The translations under genes and the position numbers were made by a program. The notes beneath the pieces were generated by a model, which did not search any database, was not told the origin of the DNA, and saw only the letters and a program-made list of their open reading frames with translations. Positions 23,182-34,940 of a stretch of 64,000 bases of DNA are shown piece by piece. The number at the start of each line of letters is the position of its first letter. Position 1 is the stretch's first letter. Source of the DNA: Pascua guehoae. Lineage: Eukaryota; Basidiomycota; Tremellomycetes; Trichosporonales; Trichosporonaceae. The DNA lies in assembly GCA_001600415.1 (NCBI GenBank), contig BCJX01000013.1:1027148-1091147 (forward strand), read 5' to 3'.

Positions 23182-24376
23182 CTCGGAAGGACTATTCCGG
23201 AATGAGTTTTCGGACTAGCATTATATTGGGAGTGATGTCCTGGGACGAGTCCAATACAGTCAGGAAGCAGCGTGGGGATGCTGGGCATGCCCATACTGCG
23301 TGGAAAGGGCTCAATGTCGGGCATGAAGCAGAGGCGGCACTCGAAGATGATGAGCTTTGAGGGCGAGGGGGGTCTATGGCACATCTTATAATCGCTAGCG
23401 GCCTTGTTGTGGTCGTTGTTGCCAGTCTTGGTCAAGAGGCCGTAGTGGCGCATAGGATTGGCCCTGTCTGTGCATGGGGTGGCCAAGGGATCACCGTGCC
23501 CCAAACAGCCTATGAAACATGGATCTGCTGGCGGCCTGTGCGCGATCACCTGTTGACAAGCAGGGCAAAAACCGTGCGGTGCAGAATTTCCAGCCGTGGT
23601 GGATACGGGGGCACAGGAATGTCGCAATGCAACGGTCGTTCCTGTGTTTTGTCCATTACACGGGGAGAGACTTATGTGGGAAGTGACCAAACAAGGTTTC
23701 GGTGCCAAGGTTGTTTTGAACTTTGTGGCGGTACAAGGTATCATGTGAGTGCTACCCACGGCCGAGGCCGCCAGCCAAACGGCCAAGCTCACAGTGGGGA
23801 AGTGGTAGGTTATACCCCTTTTGGTCGCCTCTTACGGCATTGTCGCAAAATACACTCCCGCCTGTCCGGATTCCAGGCTGGGGTGTCGGCATTCATGAAA
23901 GACTCGGGGAGAGTGTACGGAATGGGGTTGGTGGGGTGCTCGTTGCTGACAACGATGACAACGCTAGGGCCAAGCACAAACTACGCTGGTAGGCTGGGTG
24001 GAGCAGCATGGTGTTGTTGGGTCTTGTTGTGTGGGTGGTGACTTTGCTTGACTGACGGCGGTGGCACTCTGCCGCTCGTGGGAGAGGTTGAGCGCCCAGA
24101 TCGGTTTGATGGTCATGATATGGACATGGGCTACAACAATGTTACAGGAAAGGAATTAGGAGCTCTTCTCCGGTCCGAGTGTCCGAGAGCACGCTTGCTT
24201 GCAGGCCCTGGTGAGCTGGTGAGGGTGTCCAAAAAAAACGCAAAGACACCCTGGCGAAATGGTCGTCTCCACGTTGGCCCGTGCGCTGAGACAGGGCGTC
24301 AGCATGGACGCTACGCTCCAGTTAGCGCGTCCACAAAGGGCCCCTCGCAAACTCACCCACCAACAGTAGTGCCAAT

Positions 24377-24832
24377 TCAACGGCGCGACCGCGTCTCGGT
24401 CTCGATGCGCTTTTCGAGCCGGCTCATCAACCTGTCGAGGCGGCGCATGCGGCGCTCGTGCTCGCGCGAACGCCACTCTTCGACCTCGAGCTGGTCCTCC
24501 ATGTCCTCGCTCGCCGCCTCGAGGAGCGCGACGCGGGCGTACGTGTTGATCGTCGGCGGGAGCGGGGCGTGCTCTGGGATCACCGCGAGCGAGGAGCGGT
24601 TCGAGCTCGTCGTGGACGAGATGGACGACGCGCGCGAGTGCGGGCGCGTGCGATGTGAAGGCGAGGATGACGGGGACATGGATGTTGTAGGAGATTGCGA
24701 CAAGGACGACAGTGATGAGAGAGATAGCGACGAGTAAGCCCCGTGGGACGTGGGAGATGTGTCGACCGGCGTGCGGCTTCCTGTCGCGATCGAAAAGTTG
24801 CACAGCGAGTATGGCTCGCGCATTTGGGACAT
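24377..24832 (-). CDS. Small Ser-rich protein with a C-terminal coiled coil
   Basis: A single exon of 151 residues. The first half is Ser/Thr/Pro-rich (SLSLSSLSSLSQSPTTSMSP). The end is charged and helical, with heptad-like spacing: LLEAASEDMEDQLEVEEW, then RMRRLDRLMSRLEKRIETE. I do not recognise a family. The GC-rich codon third positions and strong coiled-coil tail argue for a real gene. A (GT)n run sits just upstream of the start. It could be a scaffold or SNARE-like regulator, but no motif proves this. Confidence 0.5.
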   Translation of the reverse strand: MSQMREPYSLCNFSIATGSRTPVDTSPTSHGAYSSLSLSSLSSLSQSPTTSMSPSSSPSHRTRPHSRASSISSTTSSNRSSLAVIPEHAPLPPTINTYARVALLEAASEDMEDQLEVEEWRSREHERRMRRLDRLMSRLEKRIETETRSRR

Positions 24833-24846
24833 GTGTGGAGATAAAA

Positions 24847-24852
24847 GTGTGT

Positions 24853-24907
<55 letters not shown>
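24847..24907. repeat. (GT)n microsatellite
   Basis: About 60 bases of GT repeat with one GTAT interruption, just upstream of the start codon of the minus-strand coiled-coil gene, where it would read (CA)n. Confidence 0.95.
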
Positions 24908-24908
<1 letters not shown>

Positions 24909-27900
24909 AGAGAGAGCGGGGGTCTGTCACGGCCTGTCGTGGTGTACTTTTTGTGGGGGGACGGTGGGAATGGTGGCGCGCTGTGTAGGGATGGGGGCGT
25001 TTTGGCTGGGATCGGGGTGCGTGACTGATAGCGGTGACTGGCAGACCGACAAGGTTGGTATATGAGACCGAGGTGGTGAAGTGTACGTTGATGAAAGTAG
25101 TGTTGCAGTGTCGTCTACTGTAGTAGATACAAGCCAGTGCCTGCACCAGCGGAGACGAGCGGAGACGGGGAGGGTCAATGTGGTGAGCAAGTGCCAAAGG
25201 ACAGAACAGTGCGGGGCCGGGGTCGATAGTTTTTCCACTTGTGACGGGATGAGCATAGATGCGTACGATCGGGGCGCGCTACCATGCTCGATGCTCAAAC
25301 TCTGACCGGGCATCGCCTCCCCCTTTGCTCCTGTGCCTTTATGAGGAGGAGACGGAGGGTGGATAACGATGGACTGGAGAGAATGACGGCAACGCGGTAG
25401 CGGTTTCTACGTACAAGCTTCAGGGACTGGATGAAACTAGCCAGTGGCCAGTGGCCAGTGGGTGACTCCCACCGCACAGCCATCCCGCTGCGACTGCCTT
25501 TCCACCCATGGCAATGGTGGGATAGTGCATCTTACGTAACCATTCTGAGACCCACACCACTCGAGGCGCTAGCACCCACGGCGAAGATACATGGGTACGG
25601 ATCACGAGCGTCAGTTTTACCGGCAGTACAAAGGTGGGATGCTTATCACAGCTCACTTGGCTCAGAGTAGCAAGCTCATTGGAACCCAATGTGCGTCTAT
25701 GTTTGAAGAGCGTCACGCTCGATCTGGGGGCCTACACAGGGCAATTCTTTGCTGATGCCGACCAGTAGGAGAGTGCCGATGGTGTGTGGCAGAGGAACGA
25801 GGCGAGCAGCAGACATACAACTGACGCTTACTTGCAGGTCGTTGTCAAGATCAGCAGTCCTTCCTTGGGACTCATGGACTGGTCTGTTGCATCTTGACAA
25901 ACGTCGTTTCTCATGCTTGGGCTGTATCGATGCGCTCAGTTCGGGCGCAGGTGGTCATCAACTCGTGTAACGCGTCGGCAGTCGAGGTGGCGTTTGGTGG
26001 CGTCAAGGAGCGTGATTGCAGCAAACAACGAGGGCACAAGTGTGGCGTCGAAGACTTTTTGGCTGGGCGGGCGGTAGCGTTCCGGATGGATTGAAGAGGC
26101 GACGGGGTGTGGATGCGAGCTAGGCTCGTGAATGGGCTGTTGTTGATGAGATGGCTGCATGCTGTGCATGTTATGGTGTACAGTATGGCGATTGGAACCG
26201 ACCCCTGCCCAGACAGCGGTTGAAGGGTCGGGAGGCAAGCACCCCGAGACGCCACGCTCAATTGGATACATCTCTCAGGTGTCAGTGGTTGACGAGGAGT
26301 AGGGATTGTGGGGCTGAGATACAACCCTGCCAGCAAGGGGGGGAAAGGGCGCGTGCGGGTTCTGCCAAGACCGGGCGCTGCGGACGTGCGTCCTCCGAGC
26401 GCCGCAGTATGTGCTTGGGCACGAGCTCAACTTTACCCCACACAGCCCCCCTGCTGCGGCCTGCTGCAATAGGAAACCAAATTGCCTTGTGCGACCGGGG
26501 CCAAGACTGAGCGACGGATGTGGGGGTGTAGTTGGTTGCCGCATGCCGCTCGCACTGCTCGCGCCGCTTGGTTCCCAGCAGATCGCAGACGTATGCTCTG
26601 TGCCGAATTGTGCTTCACATCCCAAACCCTCCCCAGCGCTTGGCGTGGGGTTGGGCCCACCCGTGTCGTGTCCCACTTTGATCGGCATTGCACGCTTGCA
26701 CCTGCTTGGATGGGTTTACGCTCTCGCAATATGACACAGATTAGGATCGTACCCTAGTGCCACTATTTGGTCCTTGGTACGTATCATAGACGGGACGATG
26801 ATGGAGCGTCGACGCGAATTCTCGACGTTAGCCAAGTGTTCAACCACTGTGGGGGCGACAGTGTTGACGTTGTTCCTATAATACAACCCCCAAGGCTTGG
26901 CTAATATTGGCTTTCAGGTCAAGGTTCTGAGTGTATTATGCATGTTTCTATGCAGCTCTAAAACCAGCTTCTGATTCGAATGGGACGCGTTGACTGCAAC
27001 TTGGCAGCTGTCAGACGGCATTTCCCGGATTTATTATAGGACTTGCAGGATTTGGTGCATCTTGGCCATCTTGGCCATCTTGGCCAACCTGCCAAGGCAT
27101 GGCTGCTATCTGCCCACGATCAATATGCACATCACTATTTGCTTCCGCATCCAGACAGCGGCAACTCTGATCGCAACTCTGCACGACGAGCCCATGATCG
27201 TCATCTGCAACCATCTTCATGAAATCATTGCCAGTCGATGCGTCTCGTCCGTCATGTTGATATCTTCCTCGTGGTCTGATGCTCATTATTCGTCAATTAC
27301 CCAGATGAAAGGAGTGTTGAGGCCGAGATGGAGATTGACCATGATTCAGAGTAGCTTTCAGTGTTTTAACAGTCCATTTTTTTGCATCCGACCCTGCTCT
27401 ACGTCCCCGTAGTGTTTGTATGCATGTTTTCATAGGCAAATCGTCAAGAACTCGAGCTCGGGGACTTCAGTAGTTGTCAAAGTTCGAGCATGTAGCGAAT
27501 TGGTGCGGGATTTAAAAGATGACGTATCGGCCTTGGGCAGATAGCCGGCTTTTTGCGGCATGGGCACAAAGAAACGATCCAAGGCATTACCGAAATACCA
27601 AGCATGGGTCTGAGGTCAATGCGGACTGCCAAGATACTTCACCGTCCTGTCGGATGCACAGGTCTGAGGCCAATGCGGAGTGCCACGACGTTATCGCTTG
27701 GCAGCTTGGCAGGCGTATCCCCTTTCGTCTCCCAGGTCAAGCCTTCCCACACCGCATATCGGCAACACAATACACTGCCTGCGATCCACGGGTTTCAGAA
27801 CCATGTTTCACGCTAACACAGTGTCTCTACCTCCCGAAGCTCGGAGAACTCGGACAGTCGCGCAAAGTTACGCGAGACCGACTGCGGAAAGGGTTTTTGG

Positions 27901-28149
27901 ACGGACAACTTGATGTTATCAATATTATTTGCTCCGGGCTCTGCTCGGTCCCAACTTTACTTACAGCACACTGTACACAGTGTAATACACAAGCGCTCCT
28001 TGAATGTTGTTTGCTTTTTGTTCCGCTCCGTCCCGCCGTTATCTTGTGCGCATTGCGGACCGGGTCATCAAAGCAAGTATTCTTTTTGTTATTTGTCCAT
28101 TGCTCTCTGCTCGGTTCACAACTTTATGATCCAGTTCGCACCGTTCCAT

Positions 28150-28540
28150 ACACAAGCGCGATCATTGCATCTCTCTGGTACCTTGTAACCTCCTAACGCA
28201 TCGTTCGCTTTATCTTGGCATTCTGACATCCCTCACTTGGCATATGAATATTGTTTGGCGTATATTGTGGCAAAGCGATCATTGCGTCTCTCTGGCACCT
28301 CGTAACCTCTTAACGCATCGTTCACTTTATCTTGGCATTCTGACCTCCTTCACCATGTGTCTTGGCATATGGATATTGTTTGGCTTATATTGTAGCAAAG
28401 CGATCATTGCGTCTCTCTTGCACCTTGTGTAGCCTCCTAACGCATCGTTCGCTTTAGCTTGGCATGCTGACATCTTTCACAATGTGTCTTGGCATATGGA
28501 TATTGCTTGGCTTAAATTGTGGCCAAGTCATCGGCTTCCT
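28150..28540. repeat. Tandem repeat of about 117-127 bases upstream of the antiporter
   Basis: Three imperfect copies contain AACGCATCGTTC, TTGGCATTCTGAC, CTTGGCATATG-ATATTG and GCGATCATTGCRTCTCTCT. The AACGCATCG marker recurs at 28195, 28312 and 28439. A weaker fourth segment extends to the left. The array ends about 150 bases before the antiporter start codon. Confidence 0.85.
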
Positions 28541-28692
28541 TTCTTTTCCTCATTGATCTGTCTGGCCAAAGTCGCACGACTGCTCACATTCATTTCACGC
28601 CAACCTACACCTACACCTACACCTCGGCGATCGCTGCGACCACCTCGACCGTTCCCTTCCTTTACCCCACAGAATAACACAAGCCTAACGGG

Positions 28693-30737
28693 ATGGTCCA
28701 CCTGGATATCACCGAGACCTCGAAGGTGATTGGCGTTTTTGGCGGCTATGTTTCCATCGGCGGCCTGGTCGGCTTCTTCCTCAAGGAGCGCTTGTATATG
28801 TGTACGTAACGAAACACGACAGGCCTATTCTGCCGCCTTCTTGTTTCTCTTGCCCCTCTTAGGTTCGGAGAACGTTGGCCGCCACTGACACACAGCCGAG
28901 GCGCTCATTGCGTTTCTCATGGGCATCGCCCTTGGGCCCATTGGAGCCAACATCTTCTCCCCCATCGAGTGGGCGGGTGGCGACCACGAACATTTGAGCC
29001 ACATGACGTTACAGGTCGCGCGTATCGTGATTGGCATCCAGGCCTTCTTTACAGGCGTGTCGCTCCCGAAAAAATTCGTATGGAATGAAAGGCTCAGCCT
29101 CTCCACCCTCCTCTTCGCGGTCATGACTGTTGCCTGGTTTCTCAGCGGTCTGCTCGTCTGGGCACTCATCCCGGGTCTTACGTTCCTCGAAGCACTGGTT
29201 ATTGGCTCGTGCGTCACACCCACCGATCTTGTGCTCTCAAACTCTATCTGCAAGGGTGGGTCCCACATGCCGACGACGAAACATGGCTGACAGGGTAGGC
29301 TACTTTGCTGAAAAGTATGTGCCACTCGCCGTGCGCCGAGTCCTCGTCGCCGAAGCTGGAGCCAACGATGGCCTGGGATTCCCATTCTTGATGCTCCCCG
29401 TGTTCCTCATTGTTCACAAAGATGCGGTCAACCCAGGCAACTATATTGCTACTTCTGTCGGAAAGTGGTATGTTACAAGTTTGGCTCCTCAGCAGTCGCT
29501 CACTGTTCAGGTTTTACCACACGCTCATTTATCAAGTTCTCTTATCTGCGGTCATCGGCGTAATCATTGGGTATATTGCACGCAAGGCGCTCCAATTCTC
29601 GCACCGAAAAAAGTAGGTGCACACACGTACATGGAGCCTTGCTGACCCACGAGGCTCATCGACCACGAGGCATTCCTCGCGTTTGGTGTGGCCCTTACCC
29701 TTTTCACCCTTGCGTGGGTCGGTATTATTGGGTCGGACGACATTTTCTGCTGCTTTGTCCTGGGCAACGCGTTGAACTGGGATGACTGGGTCCGCCTCGA
29801 GACAGAGGACCAGCCGTTCCAGGAAGTGGTTGACTCTCTTATCAACAGTGTGAGTGGAGACTGGAGCACCGGCTTAACGACAATGTCGTGCCACTAATAA
29901 TCCCAGGCAGTCTTTTTGTACATTGGGTCCATTATGCCCTGGAGCGAGTTTGGCAACTTCTGGGACATTACGACTTGGCGTCTGGTCGTGCTCGGCATCT
30001 TGACCCTGTTGCTGCACCGTGTTCCAGGTGTTCTCGCCTTGGTAAGCACTTGGTTTTGCTTGGGTGACTAACATGACAGCAACACTGGATCCCGGCGGTC
30101 GATGGATGGTATGAGGCTCTGTTTGCGGGTTACTTTGGCCCCATCGGTGAGTGTAGCCCTTTTTTTGTTCTTTCTTTTTTGAACGGCTTGGCTTACCTCC
30201 ACACAGGTGTTGGCGCCATCTTCTATACCCATGTCGGGCTCGAACTCATCCCAGACGACGGCAACCGTGACCGACTCCGAGCGTACGTTCGAAACCAGCC
30301 TCCATTGTACTAATTACCTCAGCGTGATTATCCCAGTCGTCTACTTTATGGTCCTCACATCGATCGTTGTACACGGCATGACCATTCCTCTGGGCAAAGG
30401 AGGTCACCACGTGTACATGGTCTTGCGGGCGCGTCACTCGGGAGCGAACCCCGCCGCGCAAATCTCCCATATGGCCTCCGGGATGGCCTCCGGGTCGCTT
30501 TCGAGGCGGTCCAGCCGCGACATTACTGCCCCTGGCGGGGACACCATCGAGTTCCAAACGAACAAAAAACGCTGGATCCAGTCGTCGACGACCGACATGG
30601 CCGAGGCCGTTGTCAATGTGGGCCCCCCGCTGGGGGACGATGCTGTCGCTGGTGCAATGGTCATCCACATGCCAGAAGACGGGGAACCCGGAGACGGCTC
30701 GGCTACGCCCGTCAAGGATTCTGCGCAGCGCGTGTAA
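28693..30737 (+). CDS. NHA1: Na+/H+ antiporter, Nha1/Sod2 type (CPA1)
   Basis: Nine exons join in phase to 542 residues: 28693-28801, 28896-29255, 29299-29467, 29511-29612, 29654-29849, 29907-30041, 30080-30146, 30207-30282 and 30323-30737. The exchanger sits in the plasma membrane and exports Na+, Li+ or K+ against H+. Family motifs: FMGIALGPIGANIFSP near the start, SCVTPTDLVLSNSICKG, then AEAGANDGLGFPFL with the Asn-Asp ion-binding pair, and VVHGMTIPLG near the last helix. The cytosolic tail is short (about 110 residues), so it resembles fission yeast Sod2 more than the very long Nha1 of budding yeast. The exon 3 acceptor is GGGTAG rather than the nearer CAG, which would give a stop. Confidence 0.93.
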
Positions 30738-32206
30738 CGCCGGATTCTCCCCAGGGCCAATGCTTGGACCCAGGTGGTCCCAGCATTCCGACCTTGGACG
30801 GGGGGCAGTGATATCGCTTTTGTAATTTGTTCTCCTTAGTAGTCGGTGGTTTCCCAGCGATGCAACGGCTCAATGATCTTGGTCACAACTTGTCGCATCC
30901 CGTCGGAGGATGGTTCGCATAATATGAGACGTGTTGCCCTTCACCATTCCCCTGTGCAGGGTCTAGCTGGTTTCGACGTACGCTGTGCCTTCTGCAGGCA
31001 GATGCTCTGGAGGATCTCTGACCCTCGCTGTTCTTTGTGACTGGATGGAACCAGTTCAACATAGTGGTGCCTGTTTACCGCCTCAGAACGTGCGGAACAG
31101 TTTCAGCGTGATGAGCATGCCGTCGTGGGACAGCATTGCTGTTGCTTGATGGCGGTGCCCCATCGTCTTTGCCATTGTAGAGTACGGGAGTACAGTCCCG
31201 CCCGAAACGCGGGCGTGCCTGGCGACATGGTTGGCCAGGCCTTGTTGCTAACACGAACTGCGCACTGCCTCGTCTTCAAACTCTGCACTGCCTCGTCTTT
31301 AAACGCCGACTTGCAGGTCGAGGACAAGTGTCCTGTGGTGCTCGATGTGGTCGACGTGTGGGCTGTGTATATCGTCGAGGCACACCGGTTGCGGGGTCTT
31401 TTGGCAGTGCCCCCTACCCTGCAACATCCCACACCGCTTCGATGGTTGGATTACACAGGAATCACAGCCCCATCACCGCCGTGCCACAGCCCCGTCGAGC
31501 AATCACAGGAGCCCCAGGGGCTCGAGGGAGCGGGCCCATACAGGTGCGTCTGGAAAGTCTTGAGACTGCCACTTTGAGCTCGGTCTAGTCGAAGTTGCGC
31601 ATGGACACTCTCTGGACCAATGCAATGGCAGAGCAAGTGGTCCCACCACTGTTTCCTGCTTGTTGTATCCCATATGTCCTGCAACCCTCCCTGACCGTGG
31701 GCGTGCCCGAGCCCAATGTGGTAGTCTCATGACTTTCCGGACACACCTGCACGCATGGCCAACGGTGCGAAGTCTTGGCGCCACATACGTAGACAGCCAT
31801 TCTTGTAGACATAGCCACTTGGGCCCAGTTGCATGCAGACAGGGGAAGAGTGGTGAGATGTGAGAAGATGGGCTTCATGGAAACCAATGGCAAAGAAAGT
31901 ATCTTATGCTGCAATTGAGAGGGAGAGCAAGGGGGACCTCGAAGAGGCAAGTACTTTGAACGCACCTACGAAGCAGATGTCGTGGGGGTGTATGGCGGAC
32001 ATGACGCTCGCTTTGTGTCACACACTCTAACGGGACCATACCGGATGTCGTAATGTACAATCTGCATTCCTTCTACGTCCGCTTTGTACAGAGACCTCAC
32101 AGCATGAACAATATGTGAGGCCTCGACAAGCGTTCTATTGCGACAGCTTCTCATACAACACAACTCGGCCAGCCTCATATACGCGCAATACCCGCCTCCC
32201 TACACA
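30738..32206. other. Convergent intergenic region with a MITE
   Basis: Lies between the antiporter and OCH1-like stop codons. It holds the MITE at 31541-31749 and a short direct repeat near 31258-31303. No gene supported. Confidence 0.65.
31541..31749. mobile_element. MITE with Tc1/mariner-like ends, 209 bp
   Basis: The left end reads CAGGTGCGTCTGGAAAGTCT and continues TGAGACTGCCAC. The right end, reverse-complemented, reads CAGGTGTGTCCGGAAAGTCA and continues TGAGACTACCAC, with similarity reaching about 43 bases in. The flanks are TA on the left and CA on the right, fitting a TA target site with one later change. At 209 bp it has no coding capacity. Related ends occur at 60021-61345. Confidence 0.8.
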
Positions 32207-34361
32207 CTAAAGACGGCCTGCGTCCCCCTGTTCACTCTGTGGTTTCCACGAGCCGCGGAAGAGGTGTTGTACCATGGCCTGCCAGTCTGCCGTCAGCGTT
32301 GTGCGATGGTAGGTGTTGAACGAGGGTAAGGTGGGAAAACAAGACGATGGGATGGGTGGACTCACGCGTAGCCTCTCCTGCCCCAAACGCGCCCACTCCT
32401 GGACTGAATCCCGTGACGGGCAGGACGACGACGTCGCCCAAGCGCAGGGGCGCACTGAGGCCCCGGAGATCTGTCCAGCGCACCCCAAATTGGGCCCAGA
32501 GGTAGGCGACGATTGCGTCGGTCCAGATACCCGGTCCCGTCCAGTTCATGATGCCGACGGGCCCGCCATCGCGCGGCTCCTTGAACGCATCCAACTGCTT
32601 GAGCGCGCGGGTTGCCTCGTACCACTGCCCTTGTTCGCCCAAGTCGCGGATGTGGTCCAGTTTATCTTGAGCCCAGGCGGCCGCTTTTGCCGTCGAGTGG
32701 AGCGCACGGAGGAGGGTCGAGAACGCTATCGGGTGGTAGGGCGCCAGTGCCATGGTCCACTGGGCGATTTGGAGCTGGCGTCAATGAAAGCTTGCAAAGA
32801 CAGGACAACTAGCACCTCAGAGGCGAGTGGGAAGGAAGTGAACAGCTTTCTGGGTCCATGGCTCGTAGACAGCCCATGGCAGCCTGCGACATCCAGTCGC
32901 GTCTCTTCCGAGACTAACGTCCACGCACGGCCTGAGGGTTTGTGCTCCCCCACCCTTCCATACAGGGGAGTGCCCCTGAATCACACAGATGTGCAGTTGC
33001 CTGCTGTCTTCTGATTGCAACTCACCGGCCGAGGATACCAATCGTGCCAGTCCTGCCTGTCACCAACATCCGCCTCGATGCCGATCACCACGCTTGGCCG
33101 TCCGAGGACATCATCGACACTCTCCCCACGCGAGATCCGGTGCCGTTCCTTTGCTCCGAGCCACCCTTCGCCGTTCTTCCATAGATTCGCACCGCGGCCC
33201 CAGTCCGTTGGTGGCTTGAGGAGGCGCGTGTCGGTGTCGGAATAAATGCCGCCACGGAGGAGTAAAAGTAGATAACGGATGACGTCGGCACGGAGAATGC
33301 CGAGCTGGAGGTTCCTCCACATGTAGTGGACACCCACATCATCATCCTCATTATCACCGTCCGGGTTGCCGAGGAGCTCGTCGACAAAGGCATCCGCGTC
33401 GACGTCCGTCATGAGTGTCCAGTTCCATCCCGCCTCTTGCGCATCGCCGTCCGACCACGACTTGACAGAGGCTGTGCCTTCGAGCCGCCGGTTCTTGTCC
33501 GTCTGCCAGATGAACTTGTGTTGCGCGTCATCCCACCCGGGCACGCGAGACCAGGGGCCGAAGACTCGTGAGTGGTCGGAGGAGGCGGGTGTTTCCTGTG
33601 CTGTGCTATTCTCGACCGAGCTTGCGCTCGCCGTTGCATGGTCGAGCGACGACGTGTCGCGGTCACGAATGGCCTTCGCCTGTCGCTCAGGTACGGGCAG
33701 TCGTTCACGCTGTGCATTCCCGTTGTCAAGATACGCGTCGAGCCCCTGCCGGAGGAGCGGTTGTATCCGTTTGGGAAACGCGTGGTTGACAAAGTCGCGC
33801 AGCTGTGCCGCGTATGCCTCTGGGTCGCTGGGGCCATAGTCAAACGCAGCATCAGCCTCATGGCCGAGCACGGACAAGGGCGGTTGGTCGCTTGGCACCG
33901 CGTCCTGTTTAGGTGGCCACGGTTGCAGGGATCCAACGAGTCGTGAAGGTTGTGGTAGCTGGATTGCCCACACGGTGCGCTGGACGCCGCTGTAAAAGGG
34001 CAACGCTGCTGGGTCAGCGTCGTGAATGACATGATGGAAATGAGCAAGGATGGTCGCCAATGGACGCGCCATGGACCAGTGTGGTGTGGACCGCAGCCAG
34101 CGGTTAAAACATGAGACATCCTCTTGACAAGTTGCGCCACAATAGCGGCCTCGACTCACCACTGATCCACCCAAGATGCCATCCAGCCCAATAAAGGACG
34201 AGGAGAGCACACAAACCGCCCTGCAGCAGTCGGCGCCGGTGGCCGCGCGTTATCGTTGACAGAAAACGCCTTGGGGGCTTTTCAACAGGCGTTTGAGACC
34301 CATCGACGGGGATGGAGATTACCGTGTATCCTTTCGAATGGGTAAAGGCTGGCCAGCGCAT
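32207..34361 (-). CDS. OCH1: OCH1-like alpha-1,6-mannosyltransferase (GT32, DXD family)
   Basis: Exons 34160-34361, 33026-34122, 32366-32774 and 32207-32286 join in phase to 595 residues. It is a type II Golgi membrane protein: a short cytosolic N-terminus, a signal anchor (LLQGGLCALLVLYWAGWHL, about 46-65), then a lumenal domain. The catalytic core has LQLGILRADVIRYLLLLLRG, followed by GGIYSDTDTRLLKP with the DXD nucleotide-sugar/Mn site. After exon 3 begins LQIAQWTMALAPYHPIAF; the end reads VQHLFRGSWK, the conserved GSW tail. Och1 starts outer-chain mannan on N-glycans, but other GT32 members make glycolipids. A roughly 130-residue disordered, His/Asp-rich insert sits before the core. The first intron is only 37 bases and its acceptor is weak, so the N-terminal join is the least certain part. 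Confidence 0.85.
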
Positions 34362-34940
34362 CTTGGAATGTATGCTGATGTGAGTTGGGGCTTGGGAACA
34401 TCTGTGTCGGCGGTGTCGTGGAAGATATGCATTTGTGTCGAGTCCTTTCGCAGGCACCAGGTCAGTCACATCGTGGTCGACACTGGGCACTGAAACTGTA
34501 TCGCAGTGCACAGTGCACAGCATGGAGCGCAGCGCTAGACGTCGACCTGGGCCCAAATGTTGTTACAGCATCGCCGAGAATGACGTCATTTTCAGATGTT
34601 GACCTTCGCCTGATTCTGTTATTAGAACGGGAAACAAAATAGCCTTGAGCGTCGTTGAGCACATACACCACGTTGAGCACCTTTCAGTAGTGGTGGTCCA
34701 GAACCCGCTCAGTATGGCAGCGCGCAGTTCAAGGCATGCACAGGTCGCAGCACTTGCGGACCGCGGACCTCGCAGTTCAGAGCATTTACAGGCCTCGCAG
34801 TGCGCAGCTGTCACACTGCAAAGTTCAAAGTTGTCACAGTTCACAGCATTCGCAGTCCAACAGCAGTCGTAGGCGTCCTCCACATCCGTCATTGACTTGG
34901 CCCGTACGTATACTAGTTGCATGGGAATTACCGTTTATAC
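34362..34940. other. Intergenic region between lipase stop and OCH1-like start
   Basis: Contains loosely repeated CGCAGTTCANAGCA-type words between 34725 and 34870. No gene supported. Confidence 0.6.

Larger units (their letters stand above)
22421..24376. other. Intergenic region holding a tRNA gene
   Basis: Apart from tRNA-Trp at 23096-23181 nothing is supported. Frames at 23154-23792 (minus) and 23376-24041 (plus) overlap each other and lack domains. Confidence 0.6.
24833..28692. other. Long stretch without a supported gene
   Basis: Upstream of the coiled-coil gene (left) and of the Na+/H+ antiporter (right). It contains short direct repeats (TTGGCCATC units near 27060; GTCTGAGGYCAATGCGGA at 27607 and 27662) and the larger tandem repeat at 28150-28540. 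Open frames lack domains and splice support. Confidence 0.55.

Noticed and set aside
24580..25197. 205-codon minus frame with a His/Thr repeat
   Set aside because: It reads through the (GT)n microsatellite as His-Thr and overlaps the better-supported coiled-coil gene in another frame.
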